Positions 36,916 to 44,677 of a stretch of 64,000 bases of DNA are shown here, piece by piece. Source of the stretch: Holophagae bacterium. Its GTDB lineage: Bacteria; Acidobacteriota; Holophagae; Acanthopleuribacterales; Acanthopleuribacteraceae. The notes beneath the pieces were generated by a model that worked only from the letters and a program-made list of their open reading frames with translations, did not search any database and was not told the DNA's origin. Each line of letters starts with the position of its first letter. Within the stretch, counting starts at the first letter, position 1. Made by a program: the position numbers and the translations under genes. The DNA lies in NCBI GenBank assembly GCA_029263455.1, contig JAJCXM010000038.1, positions 186,001-250,000 on the forward strand, written 5' to 3'.

Positions 36916-37647
36916 ATGTTGGTCACTATGAAACAGTTATTGAGACCGCGCTTAAGCTTAACGATTCTGGCCCTATTTGCTTTGATGTGTCCTGTTATGG
37001 CCGCTGGATCAAAGGAACCTACCTTGGCTTACCGATGGTCGCTGCGCATGTATGTCGCCAACGCTGAAGCTGATCTTGATGACGATGGTCGCAGCAACAA
37101 CGAATACGACGAAGGTGCAGCCATAGGCTTTGGCGCTGAACTTAGGCTGGGTCAGTTGGTTGGGCTTGAATTTTCCAATATTTTGGCAGCGTGGGATTCT
37201 GATTACAGGCATCACGATCAGGAAGGCGAATGGCATCATGATGATGACATGGGCATGGTCGCCTTTTTATTTGGCGTCAACTTCCATGTGGTCCGCGGCT
37301 CTCATGTAGATTTTTATCTGGGACCGGTCGCTGGGTTTGGGGCTTTAGGCGATTCTGATGACTATCATGACGATGACGAAAGATGGGGCAACCATCGGCG
37401 CCATGAGGCTGACGGTGTTGGTTTACTCGGGATTAACTTAGGGCTTGATGTAACCTTTGGTCGCTCAAAACAGTGGGCACTGCACTTCTCGGTCAAGGGC
37501 CTTGGTTCTGTCTCTGATTCATATGATTATTGGGATGATTGGGATTGGGACCACTGGGACGACGATCACAACCACCATGATCACGATGATGAAGCCGATT
37601 TTGGCGACATTACCTTTGTGGCTATTGGAGCAGGTTATCGTTTCTGA
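36916..37647 (+). CDS. Outer-membrane barrel protein with His/Asp/Trp-rich loops
   Basis: 243 residues from ATG 36916 (AGGAG 8 nt upstream). Signal peptide to about residue 30 (...CPVMAAG). The beta strands are those of a small outer-membrane barrel ending in FVAIGAGYRF. The loops are exceptionally rich in His, Asp and Trp: YRHHDQEGEWHHDDD, DDYHDDDERWGNHRRHE, and DWDHWDDDHNHHDHDDE. Such clusters could bind divalent metal ions (zinc, nickel, copper); this is inference. It is divergent from the sigma-FecR-receptor operon, so it may serve the same ligand system. A strong hairpin follows. Confidence 0.75.
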   Translation: MLVTMKQLLRPRLSLTILALFALMCPVMAAGSKEPTLAYRWSLRMYVANAEADLDDDGRSNNEYDEGAAIGFGAELRLGQLVGLEFSNILAAWDSDYRHHDQEGEWHHDDDMGMVAFLFGVNFHVVRGSHVDFYLGPVAGFGALGDSDDYHDDDERWGNHRRHEADGVGLLGINLGLDVTFGRSKQWALHFSVKGLGSVSDSYDYWDDWDWDHWDDDHNHHDHDDEADFGDITFVAIGAGYRF

Positions 37648-37667
37648 TAGTTCCGACACATAGCGAT

Positions 37668-37697
37668 AGCCCAGAACGATTCAATTTGTTCTGGGCT
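37668..37697 (+). terminator. Terminator-like hairpin after the His/Asp-rich barrel gene
   Basis: Perfect 10-bp stem AGCCCAGAAC / GTTCTGGGCT with a 10-nt loop, 21 bp after the stop codon, followed by pyrimidine-rich GTCCTCTTTCC. Confidence 0.75.
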
Positions 37698-37798
37698 GTC
37701 CTCTTTCCAGTTGCTCTGCTTTTTCTGATGTCCCGTAAACTTGCTCATTGCGTAAAGTTGAGATATGGTCAATTTGAGGTTATTGGCAGGAGGGGGAA

Positions 37799-40285
37799 AT
37801 GCCAGGGACGTATAATGGCATCGGAACACACTATGTAGGGAAAAGCTCTTACCATATGCATAAAGGCGTATGTGATGCTTGTAATCGTTTGGCGCATCTT
37901 TCTTCTTTCGATACGCATCTGTGCGTCGTTATCTTATTCATTCCTGTTATTCCCTTAGGGCGCAAGCACGTCATTGATCAATGTTCGTCCTGTGGGTCCC
38001 ATCGCGTGTTATCGCTTAAAAGTTGGATGCTGGAAAAAACAGCGTCGCTATCCGAAGCTGGACAAAATTATCAATTGAATCCAACGCCGGAAAACGCTGC
38101 AATCCTAATGCAAACGTCGGCCTATTTCAACGATCTCGACTCATATGAAATGGTCAAGGGACTTGTAGCCAATAGCTGGAGCCAGGATGCAGATCTCTTA
38201 TTCAGGTTAGGCGCTACTTGTGCCTATTTTGGCGATCGAGAAGACGCGATCACTTTTTATCTGAAAGCACTCAACCTTGCGCCTGAAAATCGCGAATATC
38301 GAAGGACATTGACTTGGTCGTATCTGACCCTTCGAGATATCGACAACGCCGCTAAAGTCTGGCAACCGCTATTAACGGATCCAGACCCAAGTGAATTGGA
38401 ATTTTTCATCGGCCTGCTTCAACAAGTTTATGCATCGAAATATCTTGAAGAGGGCGATTTTTTGGTTGCTCAGCTTGAAAGCGCTTTTCCGGGAATAGTG
38501 ACGGACAAGCGATTCCAAAAACTGCGCAAGAAGCGAAAAGGCCAACTATATATAGATCGAACCGGTATCAAGAAGAATCCTTCGAAATTCTCACGAGCCC
38601 TGCCTTTTGCTCTTGTATTAGCAATACCACTGCTTGTTTATCTCTCGATGTATTTACGATCGCATTTTGTTGGCGTTCACCTGGTAAGCGGTGTTGATTT
38701 TGACCAGATCATTAAGATAGATGATCGTGAGTTCAACTTAAAGGCACGCCAACGGCAGAAAATTAGGCTAAGCGAGGGTGAACACACGATTGTCAGCGAA
38801 AATGCACTTCCAGACGATCGGCAATTCAAGGTTCAATTGAAAGCACACGGTTGGCTGCCGTTTGACGATGATCACGTGAGAATCATTAACCCAGATCGAA
38901 TGGCCATCCTTCTTGAAGAACGTATCTATTATGCGACAACAGCGGCCTTGGCCCCTGACGGTTCTCAACTGATGCACAGTGGCAAGACCTTTTATGATCT
39001 TCCTGGCATTGAGTACGATTTTGAGACCTTTCCCCATGAAATCGAGCTGCCTTCTCACTCTTCGGTCGAAGGAAAAGACCGAGTATATATGTTTCATTAC
39101 CTGGAACCTCTTAGTGCGTATCAGGACATGATTGCGATGATGGGAGATTCTTCTGCAGCTGCCTATTTGAAAAGGCATATTGATTTTGGTAATCAGGATT
39201 ATGCGCTGATGGCGACCTATGCTTTGGCCGTGGCATCAGAGGACGTTTTGAGTTTTCTTGAACAGCAACTTGAGCATGAACCTGACAATGTAAATTGGCA
39301 CCGCATTTATCAGGATTATTCTTTTTACTTAGGTGAATATGAGTCGTTGAACGCTCGATACCTGACGTTGTGCCAAGAAGTGACTGAAAACCAATCAATG
39401 TACCTGTATCTATGTTCACGCATGGTCAGCGACCAGGTAGAGCGACGGGCGTTGATATTGAAGGCATCGCAGAGCGACAAGCCCAACCCGTATGCACTTA
39501 AATCTTTGGGCTATGATCAATGCGCGTTGGGAGAATACAAAAAGTCTTTGGAACTCGTCACTCAGGCGAAGCAGCTGGAACCCAATACTCGTGAGTTTTG
39601 GCCTTTGGAACGTCTTGCCCTCTTCGGCACTGGTAAGGTCAAGGACGTCAAAACGAAGTTAAAGGCAGATTTGTCGATTTCTCCCACATCCGGTGCCGTA
39701 TTGAGCGAGTTTGTCCTGACATGTTTCTCTATGGATGATAAAAAATCAGCCAAAGAGGCGTTTGATCGCTTCATGAAGAATCCTGAGTTTGACTTTTCGA
39801 AGAGCGAAAGAAGCGCATGGAAATCTCTATATGTGCGATTGGGTCATTATGTCAAAGCGGATTGGGATAACTACGTCAAGAAAATGCCGCCAACGGACGG
39901 GGGTTTCGAATACTTATTGTTATCCGACAGATTAGAGGAGGCTGTTGAATTTATTCAAGGTACAGACGATGCGTCGTTGTGGTTTTTGCTTTGGTTATTC
40001 GCGGATCAAAAGCTAGATATTCAAACCATGGCTTGGGAAAATGGCCTCTTGATCTTGCGCAAGGGTCGCCGCGACGATCAGTTACTGGCAGATTGGTTGG
40101 AGACTCGAAAAATAGGAATGGTGACGGAAATCTATCAGGCGGAAGAGTCCATAATTTATTGGATGGTGTTGGCGAAAATCGTCCCAGAAGAAGCTGAAAC
40201 CTGTGTCGCGCGAGCACGTCACCTCAATTTGGTTCCCGTATTTCCATTTCTGTCGATCTCGAAATTAATTAGCGACGCCTCATAA
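37799..40285 (+). CDS. Membrane-anchored zinc-ribbon and TPR protein
   Basis: 828 residues with AGGAGGGGG just upstream of ATG 37799. N-terminal zinc ribbon (about 20-75) with CDAC and CSSCG cysteine pairs and the intervening FIPVIPLGRKHVIDQ, as in a family of small zinc-ribbon proteins. TPR-like helices follow (about 90-250), one membrane segment near 262-282 (ALPFALVLAIPLLVYLSMY), then a largely helical C-terminal part of 540 residues with further TPR-like repeats, predicted beyond the membrane. A scaffold or assembly role is possible; no enzyme motif is seen. Confidence 0.7.
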   Translation: MPGTYNGIGTHYVGKSSYHMHKGVCDACNRLAHLSSFDTHLCVVILFIPVIPLGRKHVIDQCSSCGSHRVLSLKSWMLEKTASLSEAGQNYQLNPTPENAAILMQTSAYFNDLDSYEMVKGLVANSWSQDADLLFRLGATCAYFGDREDAITFYLKALNLAPENREYRRTLTWSYLTLRDIDNAAKVWQPLLTDPDPSELEFFIGLLQQVYASKYLEEGDFLVAQLESAFPGIVTDKRFQKLRKKRKGQLYIDRTGIKKNPSKFSRALPFALVLAIPLLVYLSMYLRSHFVGVHLVSGVDFDQIIKIDDREFNLKARQRQKIRLSEGEHTIVSENALPDDRQFKVQLKAHGWLPFDDDHVRIINPDRMAILLEERIYYATTAALAPDGSQLMHSGKTFYDLPGIEYDFETFPHEIELPSHSSVEGKDRVYMFHYLEPLSAYQDMIAMMGDSSAAAYLKRHIDFGNQDYALMATYALAVASEDVLSFLEQQLEHEPDNVNWHRIYQDYSFYLGEYESLNARYLTLCQEVTENQSMYLYLCSRMVSDQVERRALILKASQSDKPNPYALKSLGYDQCALGEYKKSLELVTQAKQLEPNTREFWPLERLALFGTGKVKDVKTKLKADLSISPTSGAVLSEFVLTCFSMDDKKSAKEAFDRFMKNPEFDFSKSERSAWKSLYVRLGHYVKADWDNYVKKMPPTDGGFEYLLLSDRLEEAVEFIQGTDDASLWFLLWLFADQKLDIQTMAWENGLLILRKGRRDDQLLADWLETRKIGMVTEIYQAEESIIYWMVLAKIVPEEAETCVARARHLNLVPVFPFLSISKLISDAS

Positions 40286-40297
40286 TCAAGTCAATCG

Positions 40298-42175
40298 CTA
40301 AAGGACCAGGGCTGGTAGCTCCTCGGTTGGATAATCTTTTGAAGTCAGATAATCGCGTAAATCTTTGTAGACCTCATCCGGAGTCAGAGGTTGCGGTGAT
40401 TCTTGATCGTCTAAGATCGTTCGGTAAAGCGTGCCATCTTTTACGTTGAGGGAGTAGCACTGGTCGTCAGCGGCCTTGGAGATTTCACCAAGACTGTAAA
40501 AGGGTGGGCTGTAATCTTCCGTAAAGGTGAGGTTACCGAAAGGCTGGGTTTTGCCCGCTTTCACCATGTAAATGGGACGATCTTTGATGGCTCCAAGTAA
40601 AGAAATCCCTTCCATCCAATCTGGTATGGGATGTCCTAAATAATCGAGAATCGTGGGCGCGATATCGATGCGTTGGGTAAGCGAGTCATTGCGCCCAGCG
40701 AATTCATCGTTTGGGAATCTCACAAAGAGGGGCAGGTAATATTCGGCACTCCACTTTTGTCCGTGGTCGGAATTGAATATGATCAGTGTATTGTCATAAA
40801 TCCCCATTTTCTTTAGCCGTGCCACCGTTTGTTTAAAGAACATGTCAAAGTCAAGAATGGAATCGTCGTAGAAATCGTCTAACCAGACGTCACTTTGCGG
40901 TTGATTGTTTGAAAAACGTCGGTTCTTTGGTGTGAAAATGGGTCCGTGTGTGCCCAACAAATGCAAGTGAGCAAAAAAGGGTTGCCGCTGATGGAATGTT
41001 TCGTCTTGCCACGTACCCGTTGATTCAATGGTCGTAAAGAGTTCTCGGATTCGGTTGGGGTCTTTGCTACCCCACTCAATTTTCGATACGATTTCAAATG
41101 GATTAACCGTCATTTCTATGTGGAAAATATGAAATAGACGACTTTGGATTCGCGAAAGAATTTTTTCAATGAAATAGGCTTCGTACTCCAAGCCCGGAAG
41201 GTTGAAGAGCTCGGTGATTCTCCTTGAATTACCCCAGTCAAAGCCCTGACGCAGGTTGAAGTCGCGTGCATCGGCATAGTGTCGTTCGCCGATGTCAATA
41301 TTGTAATAACCCTGGCGTTTCAAGAGTCCGGGTAAATGCTCATAACAATCTCGCCCTTTCAGAATGTCAGGCGGGAATATGACGCGTGTCGTGGTTGGGT
41401 GTTTTCCCGTCAGCAGTGAGGCAATAGCGCCAGTGGTCTTACCTGAATTGGAAAGGTGCTTTTCAAAAAACAGACTATCCTTGATGTAGTCCATCAAGAA
41501 AGGGGTTGTTTGGCGTTCATACCCATAAATCCCCATATGGTTTGCGTTGACACCATCTGAGGAGAATATGAGGATATTGGGTTTCTTGAGCAGCGCTTTG
41601 CTTTCAGTTTGCGGTCGTTTTGTTTGGCCAAGTAACTTAATTCCACCTATGATCACAAATAGAAACGTGACCGCAATCATGAGAGGCACGCCCAATTTTT
41701 GGCCAAATACGGGTTGTTCTGGATTTCTATTCAGCGTTGTCTTTCGTAAAAAGACGTAGGTCATGAAAAAGAAAAAAAGCACGTAGGGTACGGTTAACCA
41801 ACCCTGCGACATGAATATGCTGAACCCCATGGCGACATAACTAAAATTATCGACCAGTATTAAGGCAAGGCTTGCAACAACGAAGGCGGCTGGTAAGTAG
41901 CTTATCGTATTGAGCAGGGCTTTTAACTTTTTTGGCAACCTGGGTGCTTTTGATACGGTCAATAAAATGGCTGATATTGCGGCAAAAACCAACGCAACTA
42001 AGGTTGCGCTTGTAATCAGCAGCAAAACTTTAGAGGGCGCATTTAGCGGTGACAAAAACGATGGTTTAGTAGCAAAAAAGAGCCATTCGAGGAAGAGATA
42101 CAGCCAGGTCCAGGCAAAGGCGAGTACCACAGGATAGATATCCTTTGCATTTACAGGTAATTTCAACAAAATCAA
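40298..42175 (-). CDS. Membrane alkaline-phosphatase-superfamily enzyme (sulfatase-like, PbgA/LtaS layout)
   Basis: About 620 residues; start at TTG 42175 or, better spaced from GGAGGG, TTG 42169. Five N-terminal membrane segments (to about 190) precede a periplasmic sulfatase-fold domain. Metal motif NILIFSSDGVNANHMG (near 205), nucleophile position in SGKTTGAIASLLTGKHP (a Thr, not the Cys/Ser-x-P-x-R of true sulfatases, near 245), and NSDHGQ (near 466). A Thr nucleophile and five-helix anchor are shared by phosphoethanolamine transferases, LtaS and PbgA/YejM. It follows the two-component system on the same strand. A phospho-head-group transfer or LPS-regulatory role is inferred. Confidence 0.75.
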   Translation of the reverse strand: MILLKLPVNAKDIYPVVLAFAWTWLYLFLEWLFFATKPSFLSPLNAPSKVLLLITSATLVALVFAAISAILLTVSKAPRLPKKLKALLNTISYLPAAFVVASLALILVDNFSYVAMGFSIFMSQGWLTVPYVLFFFFMTYVFLRKTTLNRNPEQPVFGQKLGVPLMIAVTFLFVIIGGIKLLGQTKRPQTESKALLKKPNILIFSSDGVNANHMGIYGYERQTTPFLMDYIKDSLFFEKHLSNSGKTTGAIASLLTGKHPTTTRVIFPPDILKGRDCYEHLPGLLKRQGYYNIDIGERHYADARDFNLRQGFDWGNSRRITELFNLPGLEYEAYFIEKILSRIQSRLFHIFHIEMTVNPFEIVSKIEWGSKDPNRIRELFTTIESTGTWQDETFHQRQPFFAHLHLLGTHGPIFTPKNRRFSNNQPQSDVWLDDFYDDSILDFDMFFKQTVARLKKMGIYDNTLIIFNSDHGQKWSAEYYLPLFVRFPNDEFAGRNDSLTQRIDIAPTILDYLGHPIPDWMEGISLLGAIKDRPIYMVKAGKTQPFGNLTFTEDYSPPFYSLGEISKAADDQCYSLNVKDGTLYRTILDDQESPQPLTPDEVYKDLRDYLTSKDYPTEELPALVL

Positions 42176-42313
42176 CCCTCCAGGACGCGATTCTTTCGTG
42201 AATCGAAGCTGAATGTCAACCCAATGCCTGCTTGGTCAGTCAGCTTGTTGACTATAAAGTCGTAACTCGAGACGCGAGACGTGTAAATTCCGACTGATAG
42301 CTCTCGATTAGCT

Positions 42314-43747
42314 TTACGAAAGCGGAAACGTCAGCGTAAAGCTGATGATGTTGTTCGTCAAGGAGGCCTCAATGTCAACGTTCATCAGTGCGCAATAGGA
42401 GGAGACGAGCGAAAGGCCCAGGCCAGAATGGGTGCTACTTGTACGTGCCGCGTCCTTTCGCCAAAAACGATCGAACAGATGGGTCATGTCTTCTTCGCTG
42501 AGTCCTACGCATGGGTTCGAGATCGTTAGCTTTAGCTGTGAAGATGATGATGCGCTGACAGATACAATGCCGCCCTCAGGTGCATAAAAGACGGCATTAC
42601 CGATTAGGTTTGTTAGCACCATTTGTAACATGTCGGTGTCAGCAGCGACTCTTGCATCCCTGTCTTCATATTCGAATTGCGCTTGAATTTGGCGCGCCTG
42701 CGAATCCGATTCAAGTTGTTTCCAGACATGTTCTACGATCGGCACTAAGGGGACTTTTACCGTGTTGGCTCTGTCGACTCCTCCCTCACTACGCGCCAAT
42801 CTCAGAAGGCTATCCACCATATTCTGAAGTTGCATGGAAGCATCCAACGCGTCCTGCATGACGGTTCGTATGAATTCGGTATCTTCAACATGCCTGGCAC
42901 CTATTTCGGCGATCGAGCGCAGTTCTGCCAGCGGCGTCCTCAACTCGTGTGCGACATCACTTGTGAATTGACGCTCTCGCGAAATGGCCTGCTCAATCCG
43001 AATGAGCAGGGCATTGATTGGGTCGACGATAGGCCGTAATTCTTGTGGTAAATGGTCGAGCGATAGGGTTTGCTCTCGTTGGTCGATCTTAATGGCTTGA
43101 ACTTGAGCGGCTATCTCGTGAACGGGTCTTAACCCATAATCAACTGACCAGCGGCTAAATAGGATCATGGCGATAAATGCGCCACTAAAAGAGGCTAGGA
43201 TCAGCCATCTCATAAAAGCTAGGTCCCTATCTAATTCGTCGCGGCGCATGGCAACGATGGCCGTCATCACCAGCTCGGGGTCGGCGTTTTGCGGGTGTAA
43301 GTTTGCTTCGATGTCTTGGTCTTCATTTTCGGGCATGAAATGAATGAGCATGGCGCGGCAGGAAATGGTTTCGTCTATCACCACGTCGCAAATCGTAGGT
43401 GAATGACTTTCGTCGGGAATCAATTTGCGTAAGTTATGGTATTCCAGCGAGTAGGAACGTTCTAACAGTAGGCCCTCAGGCAGCCAAACCTCAAAGTAAC
43501 CGGGCCCTTCTGGATCTTCGTATTCGGGCATGATTTCGTCGCCGAAATGAAGTTCGATTTCACCATCACTAACCATGGTCAATGTGGCCATCGTTAGGAC
43601 TTTTGTTTCGAGAGATCTATCAAATCGCTCTAAGAGCTTCTCGCCAACAAGTTTGTTTAATAGGAAGCCTGAAATACATAAGATTATGCCAGGCCCTAAA
43701 ATTAACAGTGCTGTGAGACGACCTCGAATGGATGGATTAGCTTTCAT
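42314..43747 (-). CDS. Sensor histidine kinase (PmrB/PhoQ-like layout)
   Basis: 477 residues. Membrane helix about 12-32, periplasmic sensor about 33-177, second helix about 178-200, HAMP, then DHp with His in DVAHELRTPLAELRS (near 265) and an ATPase domain with N-box TNLIGNAVFYAPEGG and G-box HSGLGLSLV. The sensor is acidic, with EIMPEYEDPEGPG and PENEDQDIE patches and two Cys (TICDVVIDETISC) that could form a disulphide. Acidic patches resemble the metal- and peptide-sensing faces of PhoQ and PmrB (inference). The start overlaps the regulator gene's stop. It could also serve the orphan regulator at 17032. Confidence 0.93.
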   Translation of the reverse strand: MKANPSIRGRLTALLILGPGIILCISGFLLNKLVGEKLLERFDRSLETKVLTMATLTMVSDGEIELHFGDEIMPEYEDPEGPGYFEVWLPEGLLLERSYSLEYHNLRKLIPDESHSPTICDVVIDETISCRAMLIHFMPENEDQDIEANLHPQNADPELVMTAIVAMRRDELDRDLAFMRWLILASFSGAFIAMILFSRWSVDYGLRPVHEIAAQVQAIKIDQREQTLSLDHLPQELRPIVDPINALLIRIEQAISRERQFTSDVAHELRTPLAELRSIAEIGARHVEDTEFIRTVMQDALDASMQLQNMVDSLLRLARSEGGVDRANTVKVPLVPIVEHVWKQLESDSQARQIQAQFEYEDRDARVAADTDMLQMVLTNLIGNAVFYAPEGGIVSVSASSSSQLKLTISNPCVGLSEEDMTHLFDRFWRKDAARTSSTHSGLGLSLVSSYCALMNVDIEASLTNNIISFTLTFPLS

Positions 43748-44415
43748 TAAGTCTCAACATAATAACCGTAACCGCGCTTGGTGCGAACAAATGAACCAGC
43801 ACGATGAGCTTTGAGCTTTCTTCGTAGCGAGCAGACATGCACATCGACGACATTGCTGGCCACGTCGACATAACCATCATAGAGGTGTTCGAACAATATT
43901 TCTCTGCTTAACACTCGGCCACGATTCAGCGTCAGTATCTCCAATATGGCAAATTCAGTCTTCGTCAAAGTTAGCTCTTGTTTATGGATGGACACGGTCC
44001 GCAACGCCGTATTTATCTGCACGGGCCCTATTTCTAGCCAGGGAGATTTATGTTGATAACGTCGACGTATTAGTGCTTGCATACGAGCCAAGAGCTCGGC
44101 AAATGAGAATGGTTTTGTTAAGTAATCGTCAGCTCCCAGCTGTAATCCTTTGATCCGATCGTCCACTTGGTCTTTAGCAGATAGGATAAGGACGTGGGTA
44201 TCCTTACCTTCGCTACGAATTCGTTGCAGGACCGTCAAACCGTCGACTTTTGGCATCATGAGATCAAGGACGACGACGTCATAGTCGTAAGCGAGTACAA
44301 AATCTAAGGCAACTTGTCCGTCTTCGGCAGTATCTACAGCAAAACCTTCCCGTTTGAGCCCTTCACCAACTGTGCGCCGAAGTCTTGGGGAATCTTCAAC
44401 CAGCAAAACACGCAT
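43747..44415 (-). CDS. OmpR/PhoB-family response regulator of the two-component system
   Basis: 222 residues: receiver with Asp51 in VLDLMMPKVDGL and Lys in YLTKPFSFAEL, winged helix with recognition helix ASNVVDVHVCSLRRKL and wing FVRTKRGYGYYVE. Paralogue of the orphan regulator at 17032. Shares one base with the kinase start. A weaker TTCAT box on its strand (44470-44503) suggests autoregulation. Confidence 0.93.
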   Translation of the reverse strand: MRVLLVEDSPRLRRTVGEGLKREGFAVDTAEDGQVALDFVLAYDYDVVVLDLMMPKVDGLTVLQRIRSEGKDTHVLILSAKDQVDDRIKGLQLGADDYLTKPFSFAELLARMQALIRRRYQHKSPWLEIGPVQINTALRTVSIHKQELTLTKTEFAILEILTLNRGRVLSREILFEHLYDGYVDVASNVVDVHVCSLRRKLKAHRAGSFVRTKRGYGYYVET

Positions 44416-44447
44416 ATCCTACACTCCTAGACATGAGTCTCAGTTTC

Positions 44448-44468
44448 AGGTGAGACCACTTTTCACCT
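44448..44468. promoter_or_regulatory. Inverted repeat in the leader of the second response-regulator gene
   Basis: AGGTGA (44448-44453) and TCACCT (44463-44468) form an inverted repeat around the expected transcript start of the regulator gene. Possible operator or leader hairpin; low certainty. Confidence 0.3.
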
Positions 44469-44469
44469 T

Positions 44470-44503
44470 ATTCTTGTCGACTAACATGAAGATCAAATTA
44501 AGG
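44470..44503 (-). promoter_or_regulatory. Weaker TTCAT-box promoter of the second response regulator and kinase
   Basis: Reverse strand: CCTTAAT (44503-44497), 4 bp, TCTTCAT (44492-44486), 10 bp, AAGAAT (44475-44470) as possible -10. The first half contains CTTAAT, the half-site known for enterobacterial PmrA. The leader would be about 47 nt. Confidence 0.45.
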
Positions 44504-44607
44504 AATCAAAAACGGCTTCGTCATAATGGGCTACTGGGGTTAGGCTACATGAAGGGTTTGAGAAACCCAACACCATAACTTAACTTTTAGATGAAGGACT
44601 TACTGAT

Positions 44608-44641
44608 TCTTCATCTAGTCTTCATTTTAGTGGCACATTCT
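44608..44641 (+). promoter_or_regulatory. TTCAT-box promoter of the TonB-dependent receptor
   Basis: Two perfect TCTTCAT half-sites (44608-44614 and 44619-44625) with 4 bp between, then 10 bp and CATTCT (44636-44641) as -10. Because the promoter lies inside the upstream part of the open frame, translation must start downstream, at ATG 44678. Confidence 0.7.
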
Positions 44642-44677
44642 TTTTTCAAGAACGATGTTGATACAAGGATGATCATC

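Noticed and set aside
42200-42235. Possible TTCAT box upstream of the AP-superfamily enzyme (ATTCAG and ATTCAC 11 bp apart on the reverse strand)
   Set aside because: Only the TTCA core matches, and no -10-like hexamer lies 10 or 11 bp further on.
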